Assembly (NCBI GenBank): GCA_025782575.1
Contig: JALGYY010000024.1
Coordinates: forward strand, 1-13,526
Reading direction: 5' to 3'
From: a bacterium
GTDB lineage: Bacteria; Orphanbacterota; Orphanbacteria; Orphanbacterales; Orphanbacteraceae
DNA: 13,526 nt
Part shown: positions 1 to 6,810 of the stretch, in pieces
How the letters are laid out: the number at the start of each line of letters is the position of its first letter
How positions within the stretch are numbered: position 1 is the first letter of the stretch
Made by a program: the position numbers and the translations under genes
Notes under the pieces: model-generated
What the model was told of the DNA's origin: nothing
Database searches by the model: none
The model's input: the letters and a program-made list of their open reading frames with translations, nothing else

Positions 1-262
1 TGGATTTTTGGACAGCCTCACATGGGTGTGATTCCGGGAATCCTCCTTCTGGAAAAGGTCGCCATTCTATTCTCGGTTCGGGGTGTTGTCAGCCGGCTCG
101 ATCAAGCCGATCGGAGGATTTCTTCCGAATTGCTCTCCGCCAGGAGGCGGGCGATCTTCGCGAGGGCACACATAAGTATTTCTTAAAATCGATAGAAAGA
201 TCGATTGAATTGGTACGGTCCTCGAACGGATCGGGAATGTCATCGAGGCTCGCGATACGCCC
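1..262. other. Left-edge stretch without a convincing gene
   Basis: I see no credible coding sequence here. Several short perfect inverted repeats are present: 30-35/37-42 around a single base, 94-98/105-109, 137-141/146-150 (5-bp GC-only stem, 4-base loop), and 187-193/200-206 (7-bp arms AATCGAT/ATCGATT, 6-base loop). The last lies about 57 bases beyond the stop of the broken minus-strand gene at 263-676. Read on the minus strand it is followed directly by TTTT, so it could be a weak terminator. An open frame on the minus strand continues to base 67, but its composition beyond about base 355 (many Arg and Ser, no pattern) looks like out-of-frame read-through rather than protein. Confidence 0.4.
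187..206 (-). terminator. Possible weak terminator hairpin
   Basis: Perfect 7-bp inverted repeat with a 6-base loop. On the minus strand it is followed by a short T run (four T including the last stem base). It is AT-rich and the T tract is short, so it would be a weak intrinsic terminator at best. Its place downstream of the last minus-strand gene of the hyp cluster is the main support. Confidence 0.25.
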
Positions 263-676
263 CTACCGAAAGAGAGTTTTGACCGCGCCCCAACCCGATT
301 CAGTTGCGCCGGTAGTTCCGATCTGGATTCCGGCGCCCACCGCGCACTCGAACGGCCCCCCCAATTATACCAGGAGTCTTCGAGGTCCACCGAAAGGACG
401 GCGAACGCTTGATCGATGGACCCCTCAAAAAATATCGTCGCAAGGTGAGCGGGCGGACCGGGCTGCGCGTTGAATCCCTTTATCGCCTGAAGAGTGACGC
501 ATCCCGCACTGAGTTCAACCGGTTCGAAGGTCCATTCGAATGTATAGGCGGTTGGTGCGAAGCTCTGATACTCAAGAATACTGTCCGCAGTGCAGATCGA
601 CTATCACACATTGATCCGCCGGGGAGGTGACCACCCATAAAGCCAGGGCCGCAATCAGAACTGAAACACGCGTCAT
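263..676 (-). pseudogene. Frameshifted small secreted protein with W-x-x-V-K-x-L-F-R tail
   Basis: The gene starts at ATG 676 after GAGGGG and opens with a hydrophobic signal peptide (MTRVSVLIAALALWVVTSPA). That frame stops after 34 codons. The next frame continues without stops from about 575 to the C7 run at 356-362 (reading EYQSFAPTAYTFEW, later AIKGFNAQPGPPAHL and VDLEDSWYNWGG). After that run the first frame again reads plausible protein (PFECAVGAGIQIGTTGATES) and ends in WGAVKTLFR plus stop at 263. The whole span is 414 bases, a multiple of three, so two compensating shifts restore one protein of about 137 residues. The second shift falls in a 7-base homopolymer. This may be a real pseudogene, a phase-variable tract, or two sequencing or assembly errors. 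The function is unknown. The tail resembles short C-terminal tails of secreted proteins I associate with Eisenbacteria/Krumholzibacteria-like genomes (recollection, not a search). It is last in the minus-strand hyp cluster, 10 bases after the preceding gene. Confidence 0.55.
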
Positions 677-686
677 TGCCACCCCT

Positions 687-956
687 CTACTTTCCCTCCG
701 TCTCCCCCTTGAACTTGCAGAAGATCGCCGTTACCTCACCGCTATCGTCGATCTCGGAGTGATCGCAATAGGGACATGTTTCATGGTCGGCGGAAATACG
801 CTTGAAGCCGAGCCGGGGGCAGAACGCCATCAACTTGGGGATTTCGTCGACAATACCGTCCGGAAACTCCTCGCAAAAGAGACGCACCTTTTCGTTATTA
901 TCGATCGGTGAAGATTCTTTGCCTTCGCCGGGTGTCCGGTCTTCGTTCTCAGTCAC
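687..956 (-). CDS. Small Cys-rich (zinc-ribbon-like) protein downstream of hypB
   Basis: This is an 89-residue acidic cytosolic protein with no signal peptide or membrane segment. It starts at GTG 956 behind a clear AAGGAG seven bases upstream. It begins 24 bases after the end of hypB on the same strand, so co-transcription is likely. It contains C28, C46, a CPYC pair at 61-64 flanked by H58 and H66, and C80. That could build one or two metal sites, but the spacing is not a classic two-CXXC zinc ribbon. I do not recognise the family. Its position suggests a metal-related or regulatory accessory to HypA/HypB, which is inference from location and cysteines only. A neutral alternative is a lineage-specific hypothetical protein. 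That it is a real gene is well supported by the Shine-Dalgarno site, the spacing and the tight packing. Confidence 0.65.
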   Translation of the reverse strand: MTENEDRTPGEGKESSPIDNNEKVRLFCEEFPDGIVDEIPKLMAFCPRLGFKRISADHETCPYCDHSEIDDSGEVTAIFCKFKGETEGK

Positions 957-980
957 GATGGCTCCTTCCTGCGGAAGCGC

Positions 981-1652
981 TCACGAAGCGATGGCTTTTC
1001 TCTTGAGGTGCACCTTCTTCTGGATCCAGTGAACCCACTCTTTGATTCCGTCTCCCGTTTTGCAGGACAATTCCAGAATCTCGATATTCGGATTCACCTT
1101 CCGGGCTGCTTTACGGGCTTTCATCATGTCGAAGTCGACATACGGCGCCAGGTCGATCTTGTTGATAATGAGCAGATCGGCTCGCACAAAAGTAGAGGGA
1201 TACTTGAATGGCTTATCGTCCCCTTCGGTCACGGAGAGCAGCACGATCTTCGCCTCCTCGCCGAGATCAAAACTCGACGGACAGACTAGGTTGCCGATAT
1301 TTTCGATAAAAAGCACATCATATTCGTCGGCACCCAATTCATCGAGCCCACGTTCCACCATTCTGGCGTCCAGGTGGCAGGCACCTCCTGTGGTGATCTG
1401 CTTCACCGGAAAACCGTACGGGGCGATCCTTTCGGCATCATTCTCTGTCTCGATATCACCGGTAAGCGTTGCGGCTTTCAGCTTCTTCGGAAACCACCGG
1501 AGCGTCTGCTCGAGCAGAGCCGTTTTCCCGGCACCCGGCGAGCTGATGAAGTTCAGCACGAGGGCGTTCTTCCTGGCGAAGCGCTCCCGCAGCTCCCCGG
1601 CAATCCGGTCATTTTCGTTCAGCACTTTTTCCCGGAGATCAATTCGACTCAT
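981..1652 (-). CDS. hypB: Hydrogenase nickel incorporation GTPase HypB
   Basis: The 223-residue protein is the SIMIBI-class GTPase that works with HypA to load nickel into [NiFe]-hydrogenase, and in some bacteria into urease. The sequence shows the P-loop SSPGAGKT (37-44), the GD-x-ET region (65-69), the dimer metal-site signature GGACHLDA with C92 and H93, the third ligand in NLVCP (C124), and the base-recognition NKID (164-167). It lacks the N-terminal CCGCG-type nickel site and any His-rich stretch, so it is the short form with no nickel-storage segment. The start ATG at 1652 overlaps the hypA stop by four bases (ATGA), which is typical translational coupling. No hypC, D, E or F or hydrogenase subunit lies in the window. 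Confidence 0.96.
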   Translation of the reverse strand: MSRIDLREKVLNENDRIAGELRERFARKNALVLNFISSPGAGKTALLEQTLRWFPKKLKAATLTGDIETENDAERIAPYGFPVKQITTGGACHLDARMVERGLDELGADEYDVLFIENIGNLVCPSSFDLGEEAKIVLLSVTEGDDKPFKYPSTFVRADLLIINKIDLAPYVDFDMMKARKAARKVNPNIEILELSCKTGDGIKEWVHWIQKKVHLKRKAIAS

Positions 1653-1996
1653 GACTCTTCAACCTCCAACCACGCAATTTCAAGCTCATCTCCCGAGATG
1701 AGCGTCGTCCGTGGATCGCCGCAATCAGGGCAATCCGTTTCATAATCGTCTACGATGAATTCCCGAGAACATGTCGGGCAGAGGTGACGTCGCGGCATGC
1801 GCTCCATCTCGACTTCGAGAGGAGCCAGGTCGGTATCTTTGATGAGAATGTCAAAGCTGAATTCGAGTGCGTTCGGGTCTATCCCGGCGAGTTCACCGAT
1901 CCGGAGACCGACTTTGACGATCCTCGACTCGGGCCGCTTCCTGCTCTCGCCTCGAATCGTCTCGATTATCGATGTAGCAAGGCTCAGTTCATGCAT
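1649..1996 (-). CDS. hypA: Hydrogenase maturation nickel metallochaperone HypA
   Basis: The 115-residue protein delivers Ni(II) with HypB during NiFe-hydrogenase assembly. The N-terminus MHELS is the invariant nickel-binding end of the family, where H2 is a ligand. I therefore place the start at ATG 1996 rather than the GTG one codon upstream, since an added residue would bury H2. GAGGAG lies about nine bases before this ATG. The structural zinc site is two CXXC pairs, CPTC (73-76) and CPDC (89-92). The length matches the usual 113-118 residues. It begins 90 bases after the marR-type gene on the same strand and overlaps hypB by four bases, so the three probably form one unit. Confidence 0.95.
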   Translation of the reverse strand: MHELSLATSIIETIRGESRKRPESRIVKVGLRIGELAGIDPNALEFSFDILIKDTDLAPLEVEMERMPRRHLCPTCSREFIVDDYETDCPDCGDPRTTLISGDELEIAWLEVEES

Positions 1997-2086
1997 CACT
2001 ATGGCTCCTCATACACCATAGCATCCGCATTCCGCTCCCCTGCCGCCAGCTTTTCGACGATTTTGGTCCATCCGGGGAGACCGCCC

Positions 2087-2689
2087 CTAGGTAATCCCCT
2101 GCTCTTCTTCCCGGCGAGGACTCCGCCCGGGTCTCTTGTGCAGGTGGTAGTAGCAGGCTTCTTCGTTTTGCTCTTTCACCAGGCAACGATCGCGGAAGAA
2201 GATTCCGCAACGAAAACAGATCTCACCCGTCCCACCGCTCGAGTCGGCGAGGTCGATCGAAAGGCGGTCGAGAATGGACGCTGTCTTAATGAATTCTTCG
2301 GAAGCAAAATCTTTGAAGAGTTTCTCAAGGGTCTCGTTCTGTACGATTTCGCAGCGTTCCAGCAGTTTTGTTCCACGCTCGGTGAGGGAGAGTTGGATCG
2401 ACCGTCGGTCCTTCGGGTCTTCCCGTCGATTCAACAAACCGCGACGAACGAGTCGATCCACGGATTTGCTGGCCGCAGGATTGCTGATCCCTAGAAAATT
2501 CGCCACTTCACTGATTTTCTCGGCGGCAGTGTTCGCCACCATCTTCAACAGCTTGAACTGGGAGACCGTAAGTTCTTCCTCCAGTTCCGTCCTCAGCTGC
2601 CTCTCCATCAACTCGCCCATGGCGGACGAAAAGATCTGCAGGCTTCCCAGGAAATCATTGATAATCCTGGTCCGTTGGCCGCTCCCCAT
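2087..2689 (-). CDS. MarR-family regulator with C-terminal cysteine-rich tail
   Basis: This is a winged-helix transcription factor of about 200 residues. The MarR core runs from about 10 to 150: helical N-terminus, helix-turn-helix around ISEVANFLGISNPAASKSVD (58-78), and a wing with the family signature D-x-KDRR (91-96) followed by LT-x-G. Beyond the core there is an unusual tail: C158-x2-C161, then C169, C179, H182 and H184, ending in a basic stretch. Cysteines so arranged could bind zinc, nickel or an iron-sulfur cluster, so a metal- or redox-sensing role is plausible but inferred. I chose ATG 2689 because AAGGAG lies seven bases upstream. A GTG at 2755 would add 22 residues with no good ribosome site. 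It heads the hypA-hypB unit and probably controls it and/or the divergent radical SAM gene. Confidence 0.85.
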   Translation of the reverse strand: MGSGQRTRIINDFLGSLQIFSSAMGELMERQLRTELEEELTVSQFKLLKMVANTAAEKISEVANFLGISNPAASKSVDRLVRRGLLNRREDPKDRRSIQLSLTERGTKLLERCEIVQNETLEKLFKDFASEEFIKTASILDRLSIDLADSSGGTGEICFRCGIFFRDRCLVKEQNEEACYYHLHKRPGRSPRREEEQGIT

Positions 2690-2944
2690 TTTTCGCTCCT
2701 TCTGTTCCTCTCTTGCCCCCACGCCAGATCTCGACAAATCAGTATGCTCCACCATCTACACGTTGAACGGTGTTAACTATTATGTCAAGCAACTATCTAG
2801 CGGCCATGTCGATTGGGGCACAAATCACGCCCATATACAGCCGGATCGCCCTTAATGCTTTCCTATTTATATTGATGCCGGCCATAGGCCGGCGAAAGCC
2901 CAGGCTGATCAATCCGCCGAGACCCTTCAGCCCGGAGTTGCGGA
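2690..2944. other. Divergent intergenic region between marR-type and radical SAM genes
   Basis: This 255-bp spacer must hold the start signals of both the minus-strand regulator/hyp unit and the plus-strand radical SAM gene. On the minus strand a perfect TTGACA lies at 2788-2783, but the expected -10 positions (around 2765-2760) match TATAAT poorly. The stretch 2762-2777 is an imperfect dyad with GTT and AAC ends, a possible MarR-type operator. The plus strand carries an AT-rich TATTTATATT segment at 2864-2873, just before the hairpin at 2877-2893. I cannot place a firm promoter for either direction. Confidence 0.4.
2877..2893 (+). promoter_or_regulatory. GC-only hairpin in the leader of the radical SAM gene
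   Basis: GCCGGCC-ATA-GGCCGGC is a perfect 7-bp all-GC stem with a 3-base loop. It lies about 50 bases before the ATG at 2945 and just after an AT-rich TATTTATATT stretch. No T run follows, so it is not an intrinsic terminator. It could be an RNA leader stem or a DNA operator, and no known riboswitch consensus is evident around it. Confidence 0.4.
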
Positions 2945-3898
2945 ATGACCGCCGAATCGCGACATTTTGATACGGGGGCCCATGCCCTGGGGAAAACGAT
3001 GAAGTTAAACGGTGTTCATGTCCTGTTGACCTACCAGTGCAATCTGGAATGCGACCATTGTTTCGTGTTCGGAAGCCCGTGGCAGACAGGTACTTTCAGC
3101 CTGGCCAATCTGCGACAACTTCTATCCCAGGCTGATGTCCTCGACACGGTTGATTGGTTCTATTTCGAAGGGGGAGAGCCGTTTCTCTACTACTCCCTTC
3201 TTCTCGAAAGCGTCCGATGTGCGGCGCAAAGGAATTACAAGGTCGGCATCGTAACAAACGGTTATTGGGCCACCGGCCAGGAGGACGCGGTAGAATGCCT
3301 CCGGCCATTCGCAGGCCTGGTCAGCGACCTGTCGATCTCCACCGATCTCTATCACAGGAATGAGAGGCAGTCGCGGTTTTCCAGGAATGCCATGCAGGCA
3401 GCCCACGAGTTGGGAATCGGCTCGTCGTTTCTGACGATCGCGCAGCCGGAGTCAATGGCCTCGAATGGGGAGTCGACCGGCGAGGAAGGTCCCATCCGTT
3501 ACAAGGGGCGGGCAGCCGGCAACCTGACACTTCGGGCAAGCGACAAACGACCATGGACCGAATTCGACGAGTGTTGCTGCGAGAATCTGCGCGAGCCCGG
3601 CCGTGTGCATGTCGACCCGATGGGAAACGTTCACATCTGCCAGGGAATTTCGCTTGGCAGTTTCTTGACCACACCACTTGTCGAATTGTGCAATCGCTAC
3701 GAACCGGACCAGCATCCCGTTATCGGTCCGCTTCTTCAGGGAGGGCCGGCCCAACTGGCCCGGCGTTACGGAATCGATCAAGATGGGTGCTTCGCCGATT
3801 CCTGTCATCTCTGTTACGAAACGAGGCTGCAGCTTCGGGAGCGCTTCCCTGAGATCCTCACACCCGAGCAAATGTATGGGGTATTAGAGGAGAGATGA
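2945..3898 (+). CDS. Radical SAM protein with SPASM-like C-terminal cysteine region
   Basis: The 317-residue cytosolic enzyme has the radical SAM cluster motif C32-x3-C36-x2-C39 (CNLECDHC), which binds a [4Fe-4S] cluster and S-adenosylmethionine. The GGEP motif at 76-79 contacts SAM, and TNGYWAT (104-110) matches a beta-strand of the partial TIM barrel. The C-terminal third carries C210-C212, then RVHVDPMGNVHIC (C232), and later C282, C287 and C290. This is a SPASM/Twitch-like layout suggesting one auxiliary cluster. Such enzymes often modify peptides or proteins, but the substrate is not shown and no precursor peptide gene is evident beside it. GGAG lies seven bases before ATG 2945. ATG 2999, also behind a G-rich stretch, would begin at MKLNGVHVLL and is a possible alternative start. 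It is divergent from the MarR-type regulator, which may control it. Confidence 0.88.
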   Translation: MTAESRHFDTGAHALGKTMKLNGVHVLLTYQCNLECDHCFVFGSPWQTGTFSLANLRQLLSQADVLDTVDWFYFEGGEPFLYYSLLLESVRCAAQRNYKVGIVTNGYWATGQEDAVECLRPFAGLVSDLSISTDLYHRNERQSRFSRNAMQAAHELGIGSSFLTIAQPESMASNGESTGEEGPIRYKGRAAGNLTLRASDKRPWTEFDECCCENLREPGRVHVDPMGNVHICQGISLGSFLTTPLVELCNRYEPDQHPVIGPLLQGGPAQLARRYGIDQDGCFADSCHLCYETRLQLRERFPEILTPEQMYGVLEER

Positions 3899-4014
3899 AG
3901 CTATTATGATCAGAGAGGCTCATATGGACTGAATCACTGGAATGGAACGCCTCCCCGGCAACATCAAAACCAGGATTTCCACCCCCGCGTCTTACCATAG
4001 AAGGAGGATCGTTC

Positions 4015-5319
4015 ATGCCCGAAACACTCACCATAACCGACAATCGAACAGGAAAAACGTACGAGGTCCCGATCATGAAGGGGACCTATCCCAAGTACGG
4101 CTCCGCTATACCCGCCATCGCGCTGCGCGACATCAAAGTGGACGACGAGGACTTCGGACTTCTCACGTATGATCCGGGTTTCACGAATACCGCCTCCTGC
4201 AAGAGCTCGGTAAGCTTCATCGATGGGGAACGGGGGATCCTCCGATATCGTGGATATCCGATCCAGGATCTTGCTGCTAACAGCACTTTTCTCGAGGTGG
4301 CCTATCTCATACTTCATGGTGAACTTCCGAGCGAGAGTCAGCTTTCCGAATGGACCAATAACATTACGAACCACACGATGCTTCACGAGAACATGAAGAA
4401 GTTCCTTGGCGGATTTCACCACGACGCACACCCCATGGGAATGGTGATCAGCACGGTAGCCGCACTCGGGACATTCTATCCCGGCGCCCGCGACATCTAT
4501 AACGAGTCGGATCGTCGCGAACAGATCTACAGGTTGACAGCGAAGATGCCTACGATCGCGGCTTACGCCTTCCGGCATAGTGCCGGGCTTCACTTCGCCT
4601 ATCCGGACAACAACCTCAGCTATGCCGGCAACTTTCTCAACATGCTCTTCAAGATGACCGAGCTGAATTACAAACCGGATCCCGTGCTCGAACACGCACT
4701 GGATGTGCTCTTCATACTGCATGCCGATCATGAGCAGAATTGCAGTGCCAGCGCCATGCGGGCCGTAGGAAGCTCGCTTCCCGATCCGTATGTGTCGGTC
4801 GCTTCTGCAGCAGCCGCCCTCTGGGGACCCCTCCACGGTGGTGCCAACGAGGCGGTTCTTCGGATGCTCCGAGAGATCGGATCGGTCGACAAGATTCCGG
4901 CCTATATCGATCGGGCCAAGTCGGGCGAGTTCCGGCTGATGGGCTTCGGCCACCGGGTATACAAGAACTACGATCCCCGAGCGAAAATCCTGCGTGAAAT
5001 GGCACCGCAGGTCTTCGAGATAACCGGGAAGAATCCGCTCATCGATATCGCGAAGGAACTGGAACGAATCGCTCTCGAGGATGAGTACTTCGTTTCCAGG
5101 AAGCTCTATCCCAACGTCGATTTCTATTCCGGCATTATCTACGAGGCGATGGGATTCCCGGTAGCCATGTTCCCGGTACTGTTCGCGATCCCCAGAACGG
5201 TCGGTTGGCTCGCTCAGTGGCAGGAGCAACTGGACGACCCCGATTTCAGGATCGCCCGGCCGAGACAGGTCTACACAGGTGAAGACGAGCGCTCATACAA
5301 GCCGATGAACTCGCGCTAA
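4015..5319 (+). CDS. gltA: Citrate synthase (type II, hexameric-type)
   Basis: This enzyme condenses acetyl-CoA with oxaloacetate to give citrate and CoA, the entry step of the TCA cycle in the cytosol. The 434-residue length fits the Gram-negative type II family of about 430 residues. The three catalytic residues are visible: H274 in GPLHGGANEAV, H313 in GFGHRVYKNYDPRA, and D369 in NVDFYSG. The helical region ADHEQNCSASAMR, next to the active site, is also intact. The N-terminal segment before residue 45 is the small beta domain typical of type II enzymes. ATG 4015 follows a strong AAGGAGG. The gene stands alone, 116 bases after the radical SAM gene and closed by the terminator at 5350-5384, so it is probably expressed from its own promoter. 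I could not locate that promoter. Confidence 0.97.
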   Translation: MPETLTITDNRTGKTYEVPIMKGTYPKYGSAIPAIALRDIKVDDEDFGLLTYDPGFTNTASCKSSVSFIDGERGILRYRGYPIQDLAANSTFLEVAYLILHGELPSESQLSEWTNNITNHTMLHENMKKFLGGFHHDAHPMGMVISTVAALGTFYPGARDIYNESDRREQIYRLTAKMPTIAAYAFRHSAGLHFAYPDNNLSYAGNFLNMLFKMTELNYKPDPVLEHALDVLFILHADHEQNCSASAMRAVGSSLPDPYVSVASAAAALWGPLHGGANEAVLRMLREIGSVDKIPAYIDRAKSGEFRLMGFGHRVYKNYDPRAKILREMAPQVFEITGKNPLIDIAKELERIALEDEYFVSRKLYPNVDFYSGIIYEAMGFPVAMFPVLFAIPRTVGWLAQWQEQLDDPDFRIARPRQVYTGEDERSYKPMNSR

Positions 5320-5349
5320 GAACGCCGTCACAAGCAAGACTAAAGAGAA

Positions 5350-5384
5350 AAGCCGCTCCCATGATGGGGGCGGCTTCTTCTTTT
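5350..5384 (+). terminator. Strong intrinsic terminator of gltA
   Basis: The 11-bp stem AAGCCGCTCCC / GGGGGCGGCTT has one G-T wobble and a 5-base loop. It runs directly into TCTTCTTTT. It begins 30 bases after the gltA stop. This is the clearest terminator in the window. Confidence 0.92.
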
Positions 5385-5546
5385 GGTCGACGAGAATCCT
5401 TTCCCATATTTCTTGCCGGCTTCCTGCTGCGACCTCGAATATTGAGCCTGCCTGCCTTTCATTCCGGTTGTCGTTTCGCAAAAATGAATCTAGCTTGAAA
5501 CTGAACGGGTTCATGCCGCGCTGACCCCCGGCAGAGGGGAACAGCC

Positions 5547-6014
5547 ATGCCGGTACGCAAGCTACAGGACTTTCTCGACAATGAGGGCGTCAAGTACGTC
5601 AGAATCAGCCACTCCCCCGCCTACACCGCGCAGGAGATCGCGGCCAAGGCACACATTCCAGGCAGGGAACTCGCAAAAACAGTTGTCGTAAAAATTAGCG
5701 GGAAGATGGCGTTAGCCGTAATGCCCGCCTCGTTGTTAGTCGATTTCGATCTTCTTCGAGAAGCCACCGGAGCAGAAGACGCCGTTCTTGCCACAGAGGA
5801 GGAGTTCAAGAGCCTCTTCCCCGGATGTGAGCTGGGTGCTATGCCCCCGTTCGGCAATCTCTTCAACATGGACGTTTTCGTAACCGAAGCGCTCACACAG
5901 GACGAAGAGATCGCGTTCAACGCGGGATCACACACGGAGCTCATTCGGATGAAGTACTCCGATTTCGAGAGGCTCGTGCGACCGAAGATTACCAGGCTGG
6001 CGATGACCCCGTAA
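5547..6014 (+). CDS. YbaK/ProX-type aminoacyl-tRNA deacylase
   Basis: This 155-residue protein is of the YbaK/EbsC superfamily, whose members hydrolyse mischarged aminoacyl-tRNA (for example Cys-tRNA-Pro or Ala-tRNA-Pro) as trans-acting proofreaders. Family landmarks are SHSPAYTAQEIA (21-32), AKTVVVK with the conserved lysines K44 and K49, the GAMPPFG loop (97-103), and the C-terminal NAGSHTELIRMKYSDFERLV (125-144). The length is typical of stand-alone domains. It lacks further domains, so YbaK, ProX and other subfamilies cannot be told apart here. The start ATG 5547 follows GAGGGG. It begins 160 bases after the gltA terminator and is probably first in a transcription unit with the rhodanese and acyl-CoA synthetase genes. 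No functional link between them is obvious. Confidence 0.9.
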   Translation: MPVRKLQDFLDNEGVKYVRISHSPAYTAQEIAAKAHIPGRELAKTVVVKISGKMALAVMPASLLVDFDLLREATGAEDAVLATEEEFKSLFPGCELGAMPPFGNLFNMDVFVTEALTQDEEIAFNAGSHTELIRMKYSDFERLVRPKITRLAMTP

Positions 6015-6060
6015 GGCCAGGCAGCCCTCGCATTCCGGGCACAGTCGGAGTAAAAACCGA

Positions 6061-6079
6061 TCGGGCGTGGTCCGCCCGA
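6061..6079. other. Perfect GC-rich stem-loop between ybaK-type and rhodanese genes
   Basis: TCGGGCG-TGGTC-CGCCCGA has a 7-bp stem and a 5-base loop. It lies 46 bases after the deacylase stop and 62 before the rhodanese ATG. On the plus strand no T run follows. On the minus strand a T5 run follows four bases after the stem, but there is no minus-strand gene to terminate. It may be an RNA processing or pausing site. Confidence 0.4.
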
Positions 6080-6141
6080 CCACTTCGCGTTATCATGTTA
6101 TGGACAACACTCCACTGACACCCCTCGCCTGGAGGCCCGGT

Positions 6142-6756
6142 ATGAACAGGAACGATTCTGAACTCCCCCTTAGTCGCTCTTCTGCATGGCCCGTGTGGCC
6201 TGCTGCGTTGCTCGTCTGCATTCTTGCAGCAGCCGCCGGGCCGGCAGCCGCCGAAGATGAGGTGCCGAGCGCCAAGCGTACCGATGCCGGGCTCTACATG
6301 ACCTCATTGGAAGCGTACGAAAAATGGCTGGCCGACCCGGAAGGCGTCAAAGTAATCGATGTGCGCACGCCCGAGGAATATATGTTCGTCGGCCACGCCC
6401 CCATGGCGATCAATATTCCGCTCCTCCTCGTAGACTACGCCTGGAAGGCCGATCTGAAGAGACTCGCCATGCACGAAAACCAATCGTTTCTTTCCGATGT
6501 GGAAAAGCGGTTTGCGAAAAATGATCTGTTGGTTGTCATGTGCCGGTCGGGCAACGGGAGCGCCCCCGCGGTCAACAAGCTCACCGCCGCCGGCTTCACG
6601 AACGTCTACAATATTCTCGATGGATTCGAGGGTGACAAAGTCGATGATCCCGGTAGCTATTTTCACAAAAAGAGGGTCCGAAACGGGTGGAAGAACTCAG
6701 GGGCACCATGGGGTTATGATTTGAATGCTGACCTGATGATCCTCCCTCAGGAATGA
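6142..6756 (+). CDS. Exported rhodanese-like sulfurtransferase domain protein
   Basis: The 204-residue precursor has a Sec-type signal peptide: a long polar N-region, the hydrophobic core WPAALLVCILAAAAGPAAA, and a likely cut at AAA-ED. It is therefore periplasmic. The single rhodanese domain shows the VIDVRTPEEY motif (D73, R75), GHAPMAINIP, and the active-site loop MCRSGNGS with the putative persulfide-carrying C134. The common form of the loop is CRSGNRS, so one Arg is replaced by Gly. The C-terminus adds NGWKNSGAPWGYDLN, an extension I recall from other exported single-domain rhodaneses. ATG 6142 is chosen over an upstream in-frame start because GGAGG lies six bases before it and the signal peptide then has normal length. 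The sulfur acceptor is unknown. It sits 54 bases before the acyl-CoA synthetase. Confidence 0.9.
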   Translation: MNRNDSELPLSRSSAWPVWPAALLVCILAAAAGPAAAEDEVPSAKRTDAGLYMTSLEAYEKWLADPEGVKVIDVRTPEEYMFVGHAPMAINIPLLLVDYAWKADLKRLAMHENQSFLSDVEKRFAKNDLLVVMCRSGNGSAPAVNKLTAAGFTNVYNILDGFEGDKVDDPGSYFHKKRVRNGWKNSGAPWGYDLNADLMILPQE

Positions 6757-6810
6757 CCTGCAGGTAGAGAACCGTTCGACCGTAGAACCTTGCCCGGTTA
6801 GAGAGGAATC

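Noticed and set aside
1042-1701. 219-residue plus-strand open frame opposite hypB
   Set aside because: Very Ser/Arg-rich shadow. hypB on the other strand has every GTPase and metal motif.
1784-2494. 236-residue plus-strand open frame opposite hypA and the MarR gene
   Set aside because: Spans two well-supported minus-strand genes and has no recognisable features.
2815-2832. Sigma-54-like promoter (GGGCAC, ten-base spacing to GC) upstream of the radical SAM gene
   Set aside because: The GG/GC spacing fits, but the -12 part is ACGC rather than TTGC. No sigma-54 activator gene is nearby. Chance occurrence is likely.
2845-2944. Possible riboswitch leader before the radical SAM gene
   Set aside because: Only a single strong hairpin is clear. 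I could not match the conserved cores of the cobalamin, cyclic-di-GMP or fluoride classes.
3964-5229. 421-residue open frame on the minus strand opposite citrate synthase
   Set aside because: Long antisense frame produced by codon bias in gltA. Composition is rich in His, Arg and Gly without domain pattern, while the plus strand has all citrate synthase catalytic motifs.
6061-6079. Intrinsic terminator after the YbaK-type gene
   Set aside because: The stem is good, but no T run follows on the plus strand, so it is listed only as a stem-loop.
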